Source: Bradyrhizobium ottawaense | GTDB taxonomy: Bacteria; Pseudomonadota; Alphaproteobacteria; Rhizobiales; Xanthobacteraceae | Assembly: GCF_900099825.1 (NCBI RefSeq) | Contig: NZ_LT629693.1 | Location: 1,178,001-1,242,000 of the forward strand | Length of the DNA stretch: 64,000 nucleotides | Direction: 5' to 3' | In this document: positions 7,409 through 16,924 of the stretch, piece after piece | Position numbering within the stretch: position 1 is the first letter of the stretch | Layout of the letters: each line of letters begins with the position of its first letter | The notes under the pieces: generated by a model | What the model saw: only the letters and a program-made list of their open reading frames with translations | What the model was told of the DNA's origin: nothing | Databases searched by the model: none | Made by a program: the position numbers and the translations under genes

Positions 7409-9951
7409 GCGAGGCCCGTGAGCTTCTCCGGCCGGCTCGCATTGGGTCCGTGCGGGAAATAATGCAGACCGATGGCATCGGCGAGGTTGAGCAGGTCCTG
7501 CTCCAGCGCGAACAACGCCTTGATATCGAGCGCCGCGGCTTCCGCGGTCGTCAGCATGGCCTGCAGCGCCACCGCAAGGCGTTGCGGCCGCTCGATCAGA
7601 CCGTGCTCCTTGAGGCTCGGAAGGCTCGCAATATGCTCGTTGAGCGCCGCCACCTGAAACGCCACCGAGCGCGGATTGTAGGGATCGAGCACCGCGAGAT
7701 CGCGCACCGGCGCCAGCGCCGGGCCGACCAGATAGCGCGAGCGATAGGTGATCTGGCAGTCCACCAGCGTCAGCAGCACGTCGAGATCCTCGTCGCCGGC
7801 CTCGTCATAGCCGAACTGCCGGGCGAACCGCGCGGTATTGATGGCGCGCTCGATGCGGCGGCCCATTTCGAGGAAGCGCCAGCCGGCGGCGCGGTTCATG
7901 TTCTCCTGGGCCAGACCGGCAAAGCTCGCCAGCTCCTGCAGCGTCAGTTCGGCGGCGCTGACCACCGCGTCGTCGTCATCGACCTGCAAAGCAAGCCGTT
8001 CCGTCATCTCGGTGATGACCTGCCAGGCGTCGGGCGAAAGCCGTTCCCGCAAGGAGGTCGCGGTACGCTGCGCCGATTTGAGCAATGACAGCGCCGAGCC
8101 GAATTTCTCCGGGTTTTGCAATGCCTCGGCGACGACCTTTGCAGGATTCGCCCGGCTTGCCTGCGTGGCGGCGCCCCAGGTCACCAGCAGCCGCTGAATG
8201 CGCTCGACCGATGGCAGCGACGTTGCCGGCCCGCTCGACGCTCCGTTGACCGGATCGCGCGTCGGCGTGCCCAGCACACGGATCAGCCGCAGCGTCGCCT
8301 CGGCGCGCTCGAGATAACGGCCGAGCCAGAACAAATTGTCCGCGGCGCGGCTCGGGACCACGCCGGCAATCCGCTTGATCCGCACGGTATCGGCCGCCGG
8401 TAACAGCGTCGAGGTGGCAACCGCCTTGTCGGACACGACCCAGACATCGGCCGAACGCGCGCCGTCGCCCATCGACACGGCGCGGGCGTCGGGCTGCTCG
8501 GCGATCCGGCAGAAGCCGCCGGGCAGGATGGTCCAGCCGCCGTCGGCGGTCGCCGCCGCGAACACGCGCAGCACGAACGGGCGCGGCGCGATCCGCCCGT
8601 CCTCCCACACCGGCGTGGTCGACAGCCGCACCAGTTCCTGGCCGACATAATCGACGCCGCGGTCGGCGATCGCGCTTTTGAGCCGGTCGCGATCTGCCGG
8701 CGACAACTCGCCGGCGAGCACGGGGCCGTGACCCGGGAAGCCCGGAACGGACCGGCTATAGGCGCCCTCGATCGCGAAATCGTCGAGCCGGTCCAGCACT
8801 TCCTCGCGCGCGGATTTCTGGCCGCACCACCAGGTCGCGATGTGCGGCATACTGAGGTCTTCGCCGAGGAAACGCCGGCTCAGGCTTGGCAGGAAGCCCA
8901 GGAGCGCCCTCGCCTCCAGCACGCCCGAACCCGGCATGTTGGCGACCACCACGCCGTTTTTGCGCAGCACGTCGATCAGGCCGGGCACGCCGAGATGCGA
9001 GGACGCATCGAGTTCGAGCGGATCGAGAAAATTGGAATCGACCCGGCGCAGCAGCACGTCGAGCCGCTTCAGGCCGGCGACGGTGCGGATATGGATGCGG
9101 TCGCCGCTGACGGCGAGATCGTCACCTTCGACCAGCAGGAAGCCGAGATAGCGCGCCAGCGTGGCATGCTCGAAATAGGTTTCGCTGAAGGCGCCCGGCG
9201 TCAGCAGACCGATCCGCGGCTCGTCGCGGTCGGCGCCGGCGCGAAGCGACTCGCGAAATGCCTCGAAGAACGGCGCCACGCGTTCGACATTCATCGACTT
9301 GTAGAGGTTGGAAAAGGCGCGCGACAGCACCAGGCGGTTTTCCAGCGCGTAGCCTGCGCCCGACGGCGCCTGCGTGCGGTCGCCCAGCACCCACCAGCGC
9401 CCGTCGGGGCCACGGCCGACATCGGCGGCATAGAGATGGAGATAGCGCCCGCCTGGCGGTTTGACGCCGCACACCGCGCGCAAATATTCGTTGCTGCCGG
9501 CGATGGCGGCAGCGGGTATCGCGCCTTCCGTGACCAGACGGCCCTCGCCGTAGAGATCGCGCAACACCATTTCGAGAAGCTGCGCGCGTTGCGCGATGCC
9601 CGCGCTCAATTGCTGCCAGTCGGTCTCGTCGATGATCAGCGGCAGATGGCTCAGCGGCCACAACCGGTCGGCGGTCTCGCCAGGCGCGCGGTAGGTGACG
9701 CCGGCTTCGCGCAGGTGCCGGTCGGCGGACGCAAATCGCTTCTCGACATCCGCCGGCGCCATCGCGGCAAAGGCATCGAAAAACCGGGTCCAGACGGCGC
9801 GGGGCGCCCCGTCCTGGCCGATATATTCGTCGGGGATACCGGGCAGCCGGGCATAGTCGCGGGTCCACTGCGCCATCCGGCGCTGCCCCGGACGTGCCTT
9901 GCTTTCCTGACTGCTGCCCTGACTATTGCCTTGGCCGGCCTGTCCCGCCAT
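7405..9951 (-). CDS. Circularly permuted ATP-grasp protein fused to Alpha-E domain
   Basis: This 848-residue protein joins a circularly permuted type 2 ATP-grasp domain (about residues 30-490) to an Alpha-E helical domain (about 520-840). The first part shows GGRYLHLYAADVGRGPDGRW, WVLGDRTQAPSGAGYALENR and VVANMPGSGVLEARALLGFL; the second starts at ADNLFWLGRYLERAEATLRL, the hallmark of Alpha-E. ATP-grasp enzymes couple ATP hydrolysis to amide or ester bond formation. In many genomes the two domains are separate neighbouring genes; here they are one polypeptide. The N-terminal 25 residues are rich in Gly, Ser and Gln and look disordered. Its job is inferred from context to be peptide-bond-like ligation paired with transglutaminase-fold enzymes. 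Confidence 0.9.
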   Translation of the reverse strand: MAGQAGQGNSQGSSQESKARPGQRRMAQWTRDYARLPGIPDEYIGQDGAPRAVWTRFFDAFAAMAPADVEKRFASADRHLREAGVTYRAPGETADRLWPLSHLPLIIDETDWQQLSAGIAQRAQLLEMVLRDLYGEGRLVTEGAIPAAAIAGSNEYLRAVCGVKPPGGRYLHLYAADVGRGPDGRWWVLGDRTQAPSGAGYALENRLVLSRAFSNLYKSMNVERVAPFFEAFRESLRAGADRDEPRIGLLTPGAFSETYFEHATLARYLGFLLVEGDDLAVSGDRIHIRTVAGLKRLDVLLRRVDSNFLDPLELDASSHLGVPGLIDVLRKNGVVVANMPGSGVLEARALLGFLPSLSRRFLGEDLSMPHIATWWCGQKSAREEVLDRLDDFAIEGAYSRSVPGFPGHGPVLAGELSPADRDRLKSAIADRGVDYVGQELVRLSTTPVWEDGRIAPRPFVLRVFAAATADGGWTILPGGFCRIAEQPDARAVSMGDGARSADVWVVSDKAVATSTLLPAADTVRIKRIAGVVPSRAADNLFWLGRYLERAEATLRLIRVLGTPTRDPVNGASSGPATSLPSVERIQRLLVTWGAATQASRANPAKVVAEALQNPEKFGSALSLLKSAQRTATSLRERLSPDAWQVITEMTERLALQVDDDDAVVSAAELTLQELASFAGLAQENMNRAAGWRFLEMGRRIERAINTARFARQFGYDEAGDEDLDVLLTLVDCQITYRSRYLVGPALAPVRDLAVLDPYNPRSVAFQVAALNEHIASLPSLKEHGLIERPQRLAVALQAMLTTAEAAALDIKALFALEQDLLNLADAIGLHYFPHGPNASRPEKLTGLA

Positions 9952-10101
9952 TCGAATTTCCCGCCCTCGCCCCTGATGAAATCAGATTCGAGGTCCCGAT
10001 TTTATGTTTTTGACGCGTTTTCTTAAGCTCATCCCCGGATCGGTCCGGGCGGGCGCCGTTGCCCGAAAACGCCAAGAAACCTCAAGAAAACGTCAAGCCA
10101 A

Positions 10102-13100
10102 TCAATGCAGGAGCGGCGTCCTCAAGTCGAGGGTCAATGGGAACTCAATTGTGCGTTCTTCCGGCGGCGGATCGATCCTGCCCGGGGTGTGGCCGTGGTC
10201 CTGAAAGCGGGCCAGCCGCCTTGCTTCGGCCTCGTAGGAATTGACCGGCTTGGTATCGTAGCTGCGGCCGCCCGGATGGGCGACGTGATAGACGCAGCCA
10301 CCGAGCGAGCGGCCGTTCCAGGTGTCAATCAAATCAAATGTCAGCGGCGCGTGCACCGGAATGGTCGGGTGCAGGCCCGACGCCGGTTGCCAGGCCTTAA
10401 ACCGGACGGCCGCGACCGCCTCACCGGAGCGCCCGGTCGCGGTCATCGGCATCCGCCTGCCGTTGCAGGTCACGACATGGCGGCCCTCGACGAAACCTTC
10501 CGCCTTGATCTGCAGCCGTTCCACCGAGGAATCGACATAGCGCACGGTGCCGCCCGCCGAGCCCTCTTCGCCGAGCACATGCCAGGGCTCCAGTGCCTGA
10601 CGCAGCTCCAGCGCAACGCCGCCATGGTGGACGCGACCGAACACCGGGAAACGAAACTCGAGCTGGGCCGCATACCATTCCGGCGAGAAATCGTAACCGG
10701 ACTGCCGGAGCTCTGCGAGCACGCCTAGAAAATCCTCCCAGAGGAAATGCGGCAGCATGAAGCGATCGTGCAGCGTGGTGCCCCAGCGCACGAACTTGCC
10801 CTGCTGCGGTTCGCGCCAGAGTTTTGCGACCAGCGCGCGGATCAACAATTGCTGCGCCAGCGACATCCGCGGATCGGGCGGCATTTCGAGCGCGCGAAAC
10901 TCAACCAGCCCGAGACGGCCGGTTGGGCCATCCGGCGAATAGAGCTTGTCGATGCAGATTTCGGCGCGATGGGTGTTGCCGGTTATGTCGACCAGGATGT
11001 GGCGGAACAGCCGGTCGACCAGCCACAGCGGGGCCTTCAGCCCTGGCGGCGGCACGTGGGTCAGCGCGACTTCAAGTTCGTAGAGGCCGTCATGACGCGC
11101 CTCGTCGAGGCGCGGCGCCTGGCTGGTCGGGCCGATGAACATGCCGGAGAACAGATAGGACAGCGACGGGTGGCGCTGCCAGTACAGTACGAGGCTCTTC
11201 AGCAGATCCGGACGGCGCAGGAACGGCGAAGCTTCTGGCGTGCTGCCGCCGACCACGACATGATTGCCGCCGCCGGTACCGGTGTGGCGGCCGTCGACCA
11301 GAAAGCGATTGGCGCCGAGCCGGGTTTTGGCGGCATCTTCATACAGGCCGAAGGTGATATCGACCGCCTCGCGCCAGCTCTGCGCCGGCTGGACGTTGAC
11401 TTCGATCACGCCCGGATCGGGCGTCACCTTGATCACCTCGACGCGCGGATCGTAAGGCGGCGAATATCCCTCGATGTTCAGCCGGATCTGCATTTCCTCG
11501 GCTGTGGCTTCGACCACCGCGATCAGCGCCAGATAGTCTTCGATCTTCTCGACCGGCGGCATGAACACGCACAACACGCCGTCGCGGATTTCGACCGACA
11601 TCGCGGTGCGCACCGGCGTGACCCGGCGCTTCGGCTGCAGCCGCTTTGGCGTCGCGTCGCCGATCTCCGCGTCCTTGTCCTCGACCGCGAGTTCCAGCCG
11701 CGGCTCCATCGGATCGCGCTCGACGATGTAGGGATATTCTTCCGGAGGGATATACGGCAACGAACCGATCGGCAGCCGCAGGCCGAGCGGGGAATCGCCG
11801 GGCACCAGGAACAGATGGCTGCGCCGCAACTGCCAGTGCTCGCTCATCCAGTCCGCGGCACCACCGTCCACGCGCTGCACCGGCAGCACAAAACCCCTCG
11901 GCGTCGTCAGTCCCCGGTCGAACTCCCGCGCCATGCGCGCGCGCTCTTCGGGATCGGCAAGCCTGGAATCGCCGGGATCGACATTGACCGGCAGGGCTGC
12001 TTCCTTTTGCAGCCAGTGCATTGGATCTTCATAGGCCGGCATCACGTATTCCGGGCCGAGGCCGAGCCGCTTCGCGATGTTTTTCGTCAGCCATTCGGCG
12101 TCGTCGACGTCGGCTTCGCCGGGGCTATCGACCTTGGCGATCAGGTCGGAATTCTTCCAGATCGGCACACCGTCCTTGCGCCAGTAGAGCCCGAACGCCC
12201 AGCGCGGCAGGGTTTCGCCCGGATACCATTTGCCCTGCCCGTAATGCAGCAGTCCGCCCGGCGCAAAACGCGCGTGCAATTTCCGAATGAGTTCGTCGGC
12301 CAGAGCCCGCTTGGTCGGACCGACGGCGGCGATATTCCACTCCGGCGATTCCAGATCGTCGATGGAAACGAAGGTCGGCTCGCCACCCATGGTCAGCCGC
12401 ACGTCTTCGGCCTTGAGATCGGCATCGACCTGCTCGCCGAGTTTGTCGAGGCGCGCCCAGGATTCGTCGGAGAACGGCCGGGTGATGCGCGGCGCCTCGC
12501 GGATGCGCTTGACGCTCATGTCGAACGCGAACTCGACTTCGGCGAAGCCTGCGGTGCCCGAGATCGGCGCCGCCGAGCGGTAGTGCGGCGTGGCCGCAAC
12601 GGGAATGTGCCCCTCCCCCGTCAGCATGCCCGAGGTAACGTCGAACCCGATCCAGCCCGCGCCCGGCAGGTAGACCTCGGCCCAGGCATGCAGGTCGGTG
12701 AAATCGCTTTCGACCTCGCGCGGGCCTTCGACCGGGTCGATGTCCGGCCGCAACTGGATGAGATAACCGGAGACGAAACGCGCGGCGAGCCCGAGGTGAC
12801 GGAAGATGTGGATCAGGAGCCACGCCGAGTCGCGGCACGAGCCGGAGCCGCAGGACAGCGTCTCCTCCGGCGTCTGAATGCCTGGCTCCATCCGGATGAC
12901 GTAACTGATCTTTTTCTGCAGTTGCGCGTTGAGCGCGACCAGGAAGTCGACGGTGCTGTCGGCCTCGCGCGGAATGTCCTTCAGGTAATCCGCGAACTTC
13001 GGCCCCTGGTCCGACGTCGCCAGATAGGGCGCCAGCTCGGTCTTGAGATCGCTGGTGTACTGGAACGGAAAACTCGACGCATACGCCTCGACGAAGAAGT

Positions 13101-13374
13101 CGAAGGGATTGACCACGGTCATCTGCGCGGTGAAATCGACCTCGATCTTGAGCTCGGTGGCCTTCTCCGGAAACACGAACCGCGCCAGCCAGTTGCCTTG
13201 CGGGTCCTGCTGCCAGTTCACGAAATGGTTTGCCGGCGTCACCTTGAGCGAATAGCTCAGGATCGGCGTGCGCGTATGCGGCGCCGGGCGCAGGCGAATG
13301 GTTTGCGGGCCGAGATCGATCGGACGGTCGTATTTGTAGTGCGTAACGTGATGTAGCGCGACGAAGATCGACAC
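10102..13374 (-). CDS. Transglutaminase / DUF2126 large protein
   Basis: This 1090-residue protein has a transglutaminase N-terminal domain and core (residues 1-300) with triad Cys180 ([11 protein letters not shown]), His229 ([10 protein letters not shown]) and Asp245 (GFDVTSG), followed by a very long DUF2126 region (about 300-1090). DUF2126 has been predicted to be a glutamine-synthetase-like amidoligase or a related ATP-using fold; I cannot confirm catalytic residues. Start is GTG with GGAG ten bases upstream. It lies 150 bp upstream of the ATP-grasp/Alpha-E gene on the same strand, so the three genes probably form an operon. The pairing of a peptidase-fold enzyme with ligase-like domains suggests making or trimming a modified peptide. 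Confidence 0.9.
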   Translation of the reverse strand: MSIFVALHHVTHYKYDRPIDLGPQTIRLRPAPHTRTPILSYSLKVTPANHFVNWQQDPQGNWLARFVFPEKATELKIEVDFTAQMTVVNPFDFFVEAYASSFPFQYTSDLKTELAPYLATSDQGPKFADYLKDIPREADSTVDFLVALNAQLQKKISYVIRMEPGIQTPEETLSCGSGSCRDSAWLLIHIFRHLGLAARFVSGYLIQLRPDIDPVEGPREVESDFTDLHAWAEVYLPGAGWIGFDVTSGMLTGEGHIPVAATPHYRSAAPISGTAGFAEVEFAFDMSVKRIREAPRITRPFSDESWARLDKLGEQVDADLKAEDVRLTMGGEPTFVSIDDLESPEWNIAAVGPTKRALADELIRKLHARFAPGGLLHYGQGKWYPGETLPRWAFGLYWRKDGVPIWKNSDLIAKVDSPGEADVDDAEWLTKNIAKRLGLGPEYVMPAYEDPMHWLQKEAALPVNVDPGDSRLADPEERARMAREFDRGLTTPRGFVLPVQRVDGGAADWMSEHWQLRRSHLFLVPGDSPLGLRLPIGSLPYIPPEEYPYIVERDPMEPRLELAVEDKDAEIGDATPKRLQPKRRVTPVRTAMSVEIRDGVLCVFMPPVEKIEDYLALIAVVEATAEEMQIRLNIEGYSPPYDPRVEVIKVTPDPGVIEVNVQPAQSWREAVDITFGLYEDAAKTRLGANRFLVDGRHTGTGGGNHVVVGGSTPEASPFLRRPDLLKSLVLYWQRHPSLSYLFSGMFIGPTSQAPRLDEARHDGLYELEVALTHVPPPGLKAPLWLVDRLFRHILVDITGNTHRAEICIDKLYSPDGPTGRLGLVEFRALEMPPDPRMSLAQQLLIRALVAKLWREPQQGKFVRWGTTLHDRFMLPHFLWEDFLGVLAELRQSGYDFSPEWYAAQLEFRFPVFGRVHHGGVALELRQALEPWHVLGEEGSAGGTVRYVDSSVERLQIKAEGFVEGRHVVTCNGRRMPMTATGRSGEAVAAVRFKAWQPASGLHPTIPVHAPLTFDLIDTWNGRSLGGCVYHVAHPGGRSYDTKPVNSYEAEARRLARFQDHGHTPGRIDPPPEERTIEFPLTLDLRTPLLH

Positions 13375-13478
13375 AGACCGAACACTCCAGCAGCTTTTTT
13401 AAGCAGAACACTGGTTCCGGTACGGATCAAGCACTAACAACGGGCAGCGGTTGCCTACGGGAAGTGCGGAAGCAGGCT

Positions 13479-13597
13479 GTCGTCCCGGCGAACGCCGGGA
13501 CCCATACCGCGTGATCTATCGAAAAAATCGAGATCGCTAACGCCGTCCGCCCAATCAAAGCCGGTGGCTATGGGTCCCGGCGTTCGCCGGGACGACA
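13479..13597. repeat. Bradyrhizobium-type palindromic repeat (GTCGTCCCGG family)
   Basis: Perfect 29-base inverted arms at 13479-13507 and 13569-13597 enclose about 61 bases. Each arm also folds on itself (CCCGGCG AACG CGCCGGG style). It abuts the stop of the dehydratase gene and could act as its terminator. Related copies lie near 29.8 and 45.9 kb. Confidence 0.9.
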
Positions 13598-13600
13598 ACA

Positions 13601-15124
13601 TTACATCGTCGCGCCGAGCACCCAGGGCGCGAACTCGGCGCCGCCGAAATCGAAACTTTCGCTCTTGGTCGGCTGGCCCGAGGCGGTCTTCAGCATCAAT
13701 TCGAAAATGCGCTGGCCGCATTGCTGCACGCTCTCCTCGCCGTCGAGGATGGTGCCGCAATTGACGTCCATGTCGTCCTCCATGCGCTTGTACATCGGCG
13801 TGTTGGTCGCGAGCTTGATCGAGGGCGCGGGCTTGCAGCCGAACACGCTGCCGCGGCCGGTGGTGAAGCAGACGAGGTTGGCGCCGCCGGCGACCTGCCC
13901 GGTCGCGGCGACCGGGTCGTAGCCGGGCGTGTCCATGAACACAAAACCCTTCTTGGTGACGGCTTCGGCGTAGTTGAGCACGTCGACCAGATTGGTGCTG
14001 CCGGCCTTGGCCATCGCGCCCAATGATTTTTCGAGAATGGTGGTGAGGCCGCCGGCCTTGTTGCCGGGGCTCGGATTGGCGTTCATCTCGGCGCCTTCGC
14101 GCTGTGTATATTCTTCCCACCAGCGCATCAGCCCGACGAGCTTTTCGCCGACCTCGCGGCTGACCGCGCGTCGCGTCAGCAGATGTTCGGCGCCGTAGGT
14201 CTCCGGCGTTTCCGACAGGATCACCGTGCCGCCGTGGCGCACCAGAAGATCGCTCGCCACGCCAAGCGCCGGATTGGCCGACACCCCTGAATAACCATCC
14301 GAGCCGCCGCATTGCAGGGCCACGGTCAACTCGCTCGCGGAAACCGGTTCGCGCTTCACTTTGTTGGCATCGGTCAGCGCCTCGCGCACGAAGGCGACGC
14401 CGGCCTCGACGGTCTTGCGGGTGCCGCCAACTTCCTGAATGTCCATCGCGCGCAAACGTCCAGCGAGCTTCTGCTCCTGCATCAGGCCACCGATCTGGTT
14501 GACCTCGCAGCCCAAACCCAGCACGACGACGGCCGAGAAATTCGCGTGCCGCGCATAGCCGCCGAGCGTCCGCCGCAGCAGCGCCAGCGGCTCGTCCTGC
14601 GTCATGCCACAGCCGGTCTTGTGCGTCAGCGCCACCACGCCGTCGACGTTCGGAAAATCCGCCAGCGGATTGTCGCCGGTGAACGGGTTCTTCTTGAAGA
14701 TGTCGGCGACCATGCCGGCGACATGTGCGCTGCAATTCACCGAGGTGAGGATGCCGATATAGTTGCGGGTCGCGACACGGCCGTCGGAACGGCGGATGCC
14801 GTCGAAGGTAGCCGGCAGGTCGAAGTTCGGCGTCGGCGTGACGTCGACGCCATACGCATAATCCTTGGCGAAATCGCCCATGCCGCAGTTCTGGGTGTGG
14901 ACGTGCTGGCCCGGCGCAATCGGCACCGTGGCAAAGCCGATGATCTGGCCGTAGCGGCGGATCGGTTCGCCCACCGCAATCGGCTTGATCGCGACCTTGT
15001 GGCCGGCGGGAATGCGCTCGACGGTCGTGACCCCGTCGGACACCACCATGCCCGGCGGCAGGCTCGAGCGCGCAATCAGCACGCCGTCGTCAGGATGCAG
15101 GCGAATGACGGGTGCCGGGGCCAT
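13601..15124 (-). CDS. Altronate/galactarate dehydratase family protein (UxaA/GarD-like)
   Basis: This 507-residue protein combines an N-terminal SAF-type domain (residues 10-95, including AGHKVAIKPIAVGEPIRRYG) with the long UxaA/GarD catalytic region. Family blocks are NCSAHVAGMVADIFKKN, ALTHKTGCGMTQDEPL, GLGCEVNQIGGLMQEQKLAG, LQCGGSDGYSGVSANPALG and NCGTILDGEESVQQCG. Enzymes of this family use iron to dehydrate sugar acids (altronate, galactarate, related aldarates) to 2-keto-3-deoxy acids. The conserved Cys and His residues of those blocks are present. It follows an aldolase and an ABC transporter on the same strand, so uptake, dehydration and aldol cleavage of one hydroxy acid is likely. 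The exact substrate cannot be told from sequence. Confidence 0.88.
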   Translation of the reverse strand: MAPAPVIRLHPDDGVLIARSSLPPGMVVSDGVTTVERIPAGHKVAIKPIAVGEPIRRYGQIIGFATVPIAPGQHVHTQNCGMGDFAKDYAYGVDVTPTPNFDLPATFDGIRRSDGRVATRNYIGILTSVNCSAHVAGMVADIFKKNPFTGDNPLADFPNVDGVVALTHKTGCGMTQDEPLALLRRTLGGYARHANFSAVVVLGLGCEVNQIGGLMQEQKLAGRLRAMDIQEVGGTRKTVEAGVAFVREALTDANKVKREPVSASELTVALQCGGSDGYSGVSANPALGVASDLLVRHGGTVILSETPETYGAEHLLTRRAVSREVGEKLVGLMRWWEEYTQREGAEMNANPSPGNKAGGLTTILEKSLGAMAKAGSTNLVDVLNYAEAVTKKGFVFMDTPGYDPVAATGQVAGGANLVCFTTGRGSVFGCKPAPSIKLATNTPMYKRMEDDMDVNCGTILDGEESVQQCGQRIFELMLKTASGQPTKSESFDFGGAEFAPWVLGATM

Positions 15125-15152
15125 GGGGTATCTCCTCTAAAGTGGGCGAGTA

Positions 15153-15208
15153 GCGAATAGCGAATGGCGAATAGAAAAACTACCCGCTATTCGCCACTCG
15201 CCATTCGC
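15153..15208 (-). repeat. Intercistronic inverted repeat between aldolase and dehydratase genes
   Basis: Arms of 22 bases at 15153-15174 and 15187-15208 pair with two mismatches around a 12-base loop (gcgaatagcgaatggcgaat and its complement). It occupies most of the 89-bp gap and would form a stem-loop in the operon mRNA, possibly affecting stability or read-through into the dehydratase gene. Confidence 0.75.
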
Positions 15209-15213
15209 ATATC

Positions 15214-15993
15214 TTACGCCTTGCCGCCGGAATCCTTGCGGGTCTGGTTGACCTGCATCTTGGCGTAGGTCTGCATCAGGCCGCTCTCGTTCGACAGCGT
15301 CACGAGCTTGAAGCCCATGTTGATCGCGCGCACCGCGCCCTCGGCGCCCGAGCAATGGATGCCGGGGTGAAGGCCGCGCTTGCCGCATTCCTTGACGATC
15401 TTCTCGTAGATCTTGAGGATTTCCGGCTCATCGCGATCGAGCTTCGGTACCAGGCCGTAGGAGAAGCCGAGGTCGGAGGGGCCGACGTAAACGCCGTTGA
15501 TGCCCTCGACGTCGAGGATCGATTCCATGTTCTCGATCGCCGTCTTGGTCTCCATCATCGGCAGCAGCACGATCTCGTCATTCGCGGTCTGCTGGTAGGA
15601 GCCGGCCGAACCGTACATGCCGGAGCGGATCGGGCCGTTCGAGCGGGTGCCCCTTGGCGGATACTTGGCGTACTGGACCAGGTTTTCCGCTTCCTGCTTG
15701 GTGTTGATCATCGGGCAGATCACGCCATAGGCGCCGCCGTCGAGCACCTTGCCGATGACGCCGGGCTCGTTCCAGGGAACGCGGACCATCGGCGTCACCG
15801 GGTGGCCGTTCATCGCCTGAAAGCACTGCACCATCGAGAGGTAATCCTGCACGCCGTGCTGCATGTCGACGGTGACGCTGTCGAAGCCGCACTGTGCAAT
15901 TACTTCGGCCGAGAAGCCGGACGGGATCGCGAGCCAGGCATTCACCACGGCCTTGCCCGAGGCCCATACTTTCTTGACGTTGTTGGTAGTCAT
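15214..15993 (-). CDS. HpcH/HpaI-family class II pyruvate aldolase
   Basis: This 259-residue TIM-barrel protein belongs to the metal-dependent aldolases that cleave 2-keto-4-hydroxy acids to pyruvate and an aldehyde. Visible motifs are FDSVTVDMQHG (metal/base region), VRVPWNEPGVIGKVLDGGAY, GVICPMINTKQEAENLV, PPRGTRSNGP, and the metal-binding LLPMMETKTAIEN and GVYVGPSDLGFSYG. Both the Glu and Asp metal ligands (MMETK, VGPSDL) are present. Relatives include 4-hydroxy-2-oxoheptanedioate aldolase (HpaI) and keto-deoxy-aldarate aldolases (GarL, RhmA). Next to a UxaA-like dehydratase it fits the aldarate route; yet the hpa cluster a few kilobases away lacks its own HpaI, so a second role there is possible. 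Confidence 0.87.
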   Translation of the reverse strand: MTTNNVKKVWASGKAVVNAWLAIPSGFSAEVIAQCGFDSVTVDMQHGVQDYLSMVQCFQAMNGHPVTPMVRVPWNEPGVIGKVLDGGAYGVICPMINTKQEAENLVQYAKYPPRGTRSNGPIRSGMYGSAGSYQQTANDEIVLLPMMETKTAIENMESILDVEGINGVYVGPSDLGFSYGLVPKLDRDEPEILKIYEKIVKECGKRGLHPGIHCSGAEGAVRAINMGFKLVTLSNESGLMQTYAKMQVNQTRKDSGGKA

Positions 15994-16195
15994 GGATCGC
16001 GTTTCCTCTGTCGTTTCTTTTGATGCCGGACCGGTCTAGCGACCGCCCGCTGGATGCTCACTTCGCTGACGCCGACTTCGCGTGCGGGGCGCACTATCGC
16101 CGCCCCGGTATCGTCAGGCAAGGGCAGCGTTCTGCCACGCAGACCCGCATTTTCCGCACGATATCGCCCGGAATTACCACCTGATCGACGTCGCT

Positions 16196-16924
16196 TCAGG
16201 CGTTGACCTTGCCGTGTCCGCCAAGATAGGCGGCGGCGATGGCTTCGTTGCCCCACAATTCGTCGGGCTTGCCGCCCAGCACGATCCGCCCGGTTTCCAG
16301 CACGAAGCCGTGGTCGGCGACCGAAAGCCCCATCCGCGCATTCTGCTCGACCAGCAGGACCGTGGTGTCCTTCCTGATCTGCGAGATGATCCGGAACACC
16401 GCCTGCACGATGACCGGCGCGAGGCCCAGCGACGGCTCGTCGAGCAGCAACAGCCGCGGCTTCGCCATCAGGCCGCGCGCGACCGCGACCATCTGCAACT
16501 GGCCGCCGGACAAGGTCCAGCCCAGCGCATTGGAGAAGGCGCGGATGTCCGGAAACAGGTCGAACATCGCGTCCGCCTCGCGCGACAATTGCGACGTCGC
16601 GACCTTGCGGTTCGACGCGCCGAGCATGATGTTTTCCTTCACCGTCAGGCCCGGGAATACCCGCCGTCCTTCCGGCACATGCGAGATGCCCATGCGGACA
16701 ATCGTTTCCGGTCCGAGGCCGGCGATCGACTTGCCGTCGAACAGGATGTCGCCGGAGGCGGGCTTGGCGAGACCCGAAATCGCGCGCAGCGTGGTCGACT
16801 TGCCGGCGCCGTTGGCGCCGAGCAGGGTCACCACCTGCCCCTCGTCGACATTGATGGAGATGCCGCGCAGCGCTTCGATTTCGCCGTAGCGGACAACGAG
16901 ATCGCGGATTTCGAGCAGCGCCAT
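16196..16924 (-). CDS. livF: Branched-chain-type ABC transporter ATP-binding protein LivF
   Basis: This 242-residue ATPase has Walker A GANGAGKST (near residue 36), signature LSGGQLQMVAVARGL, Walker B RLLLLDEPSLGLAP and the LivF-type tail (LVEQNARMGLSVADHGFVLE). It couples ATP hydrolysis to uptake by the LivH/LivM channel. Its ATG overlaps the stop of the LivM-LivG fusion by one base (TAATG). A gap of about 200 bp with no gene separates it from the aldolase downstream. The transporter class takes up branched amino acids but also many aromatic and hydroxy acids, so the neighbouring catabolic genes are the better guide to substrate. Confidence 0.94.
   Translation of the reverse strand: MALLEIRDLVVRYGEIEALRGISINVDEGQVVTLLGANGAGKSTTLRAISGLAKPASGDILFDGKSIAGLGPETIVRMGISHVPEGRRVFPGLTVKENIMLGASNRKVATSQLSREADAMFDLFPDIRAFSNALGWTLSGGQLQMVAVARGLMAKPRLLLLDEPSLGLAPVIVQAVFRIISQIRKDTTVLLVEQNARMGLSVADHGFVLETGRIVLGGKPDELWGNEAIAAAYLGGHGKVNA

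Noticed and set aside
10747..13356. 869-codon plus-strand open frame
   Set aside because: Antisense to the transglutaminase/DUF2126 gene with low-complexity Arg-rich translation; a shadow of the coding strand.
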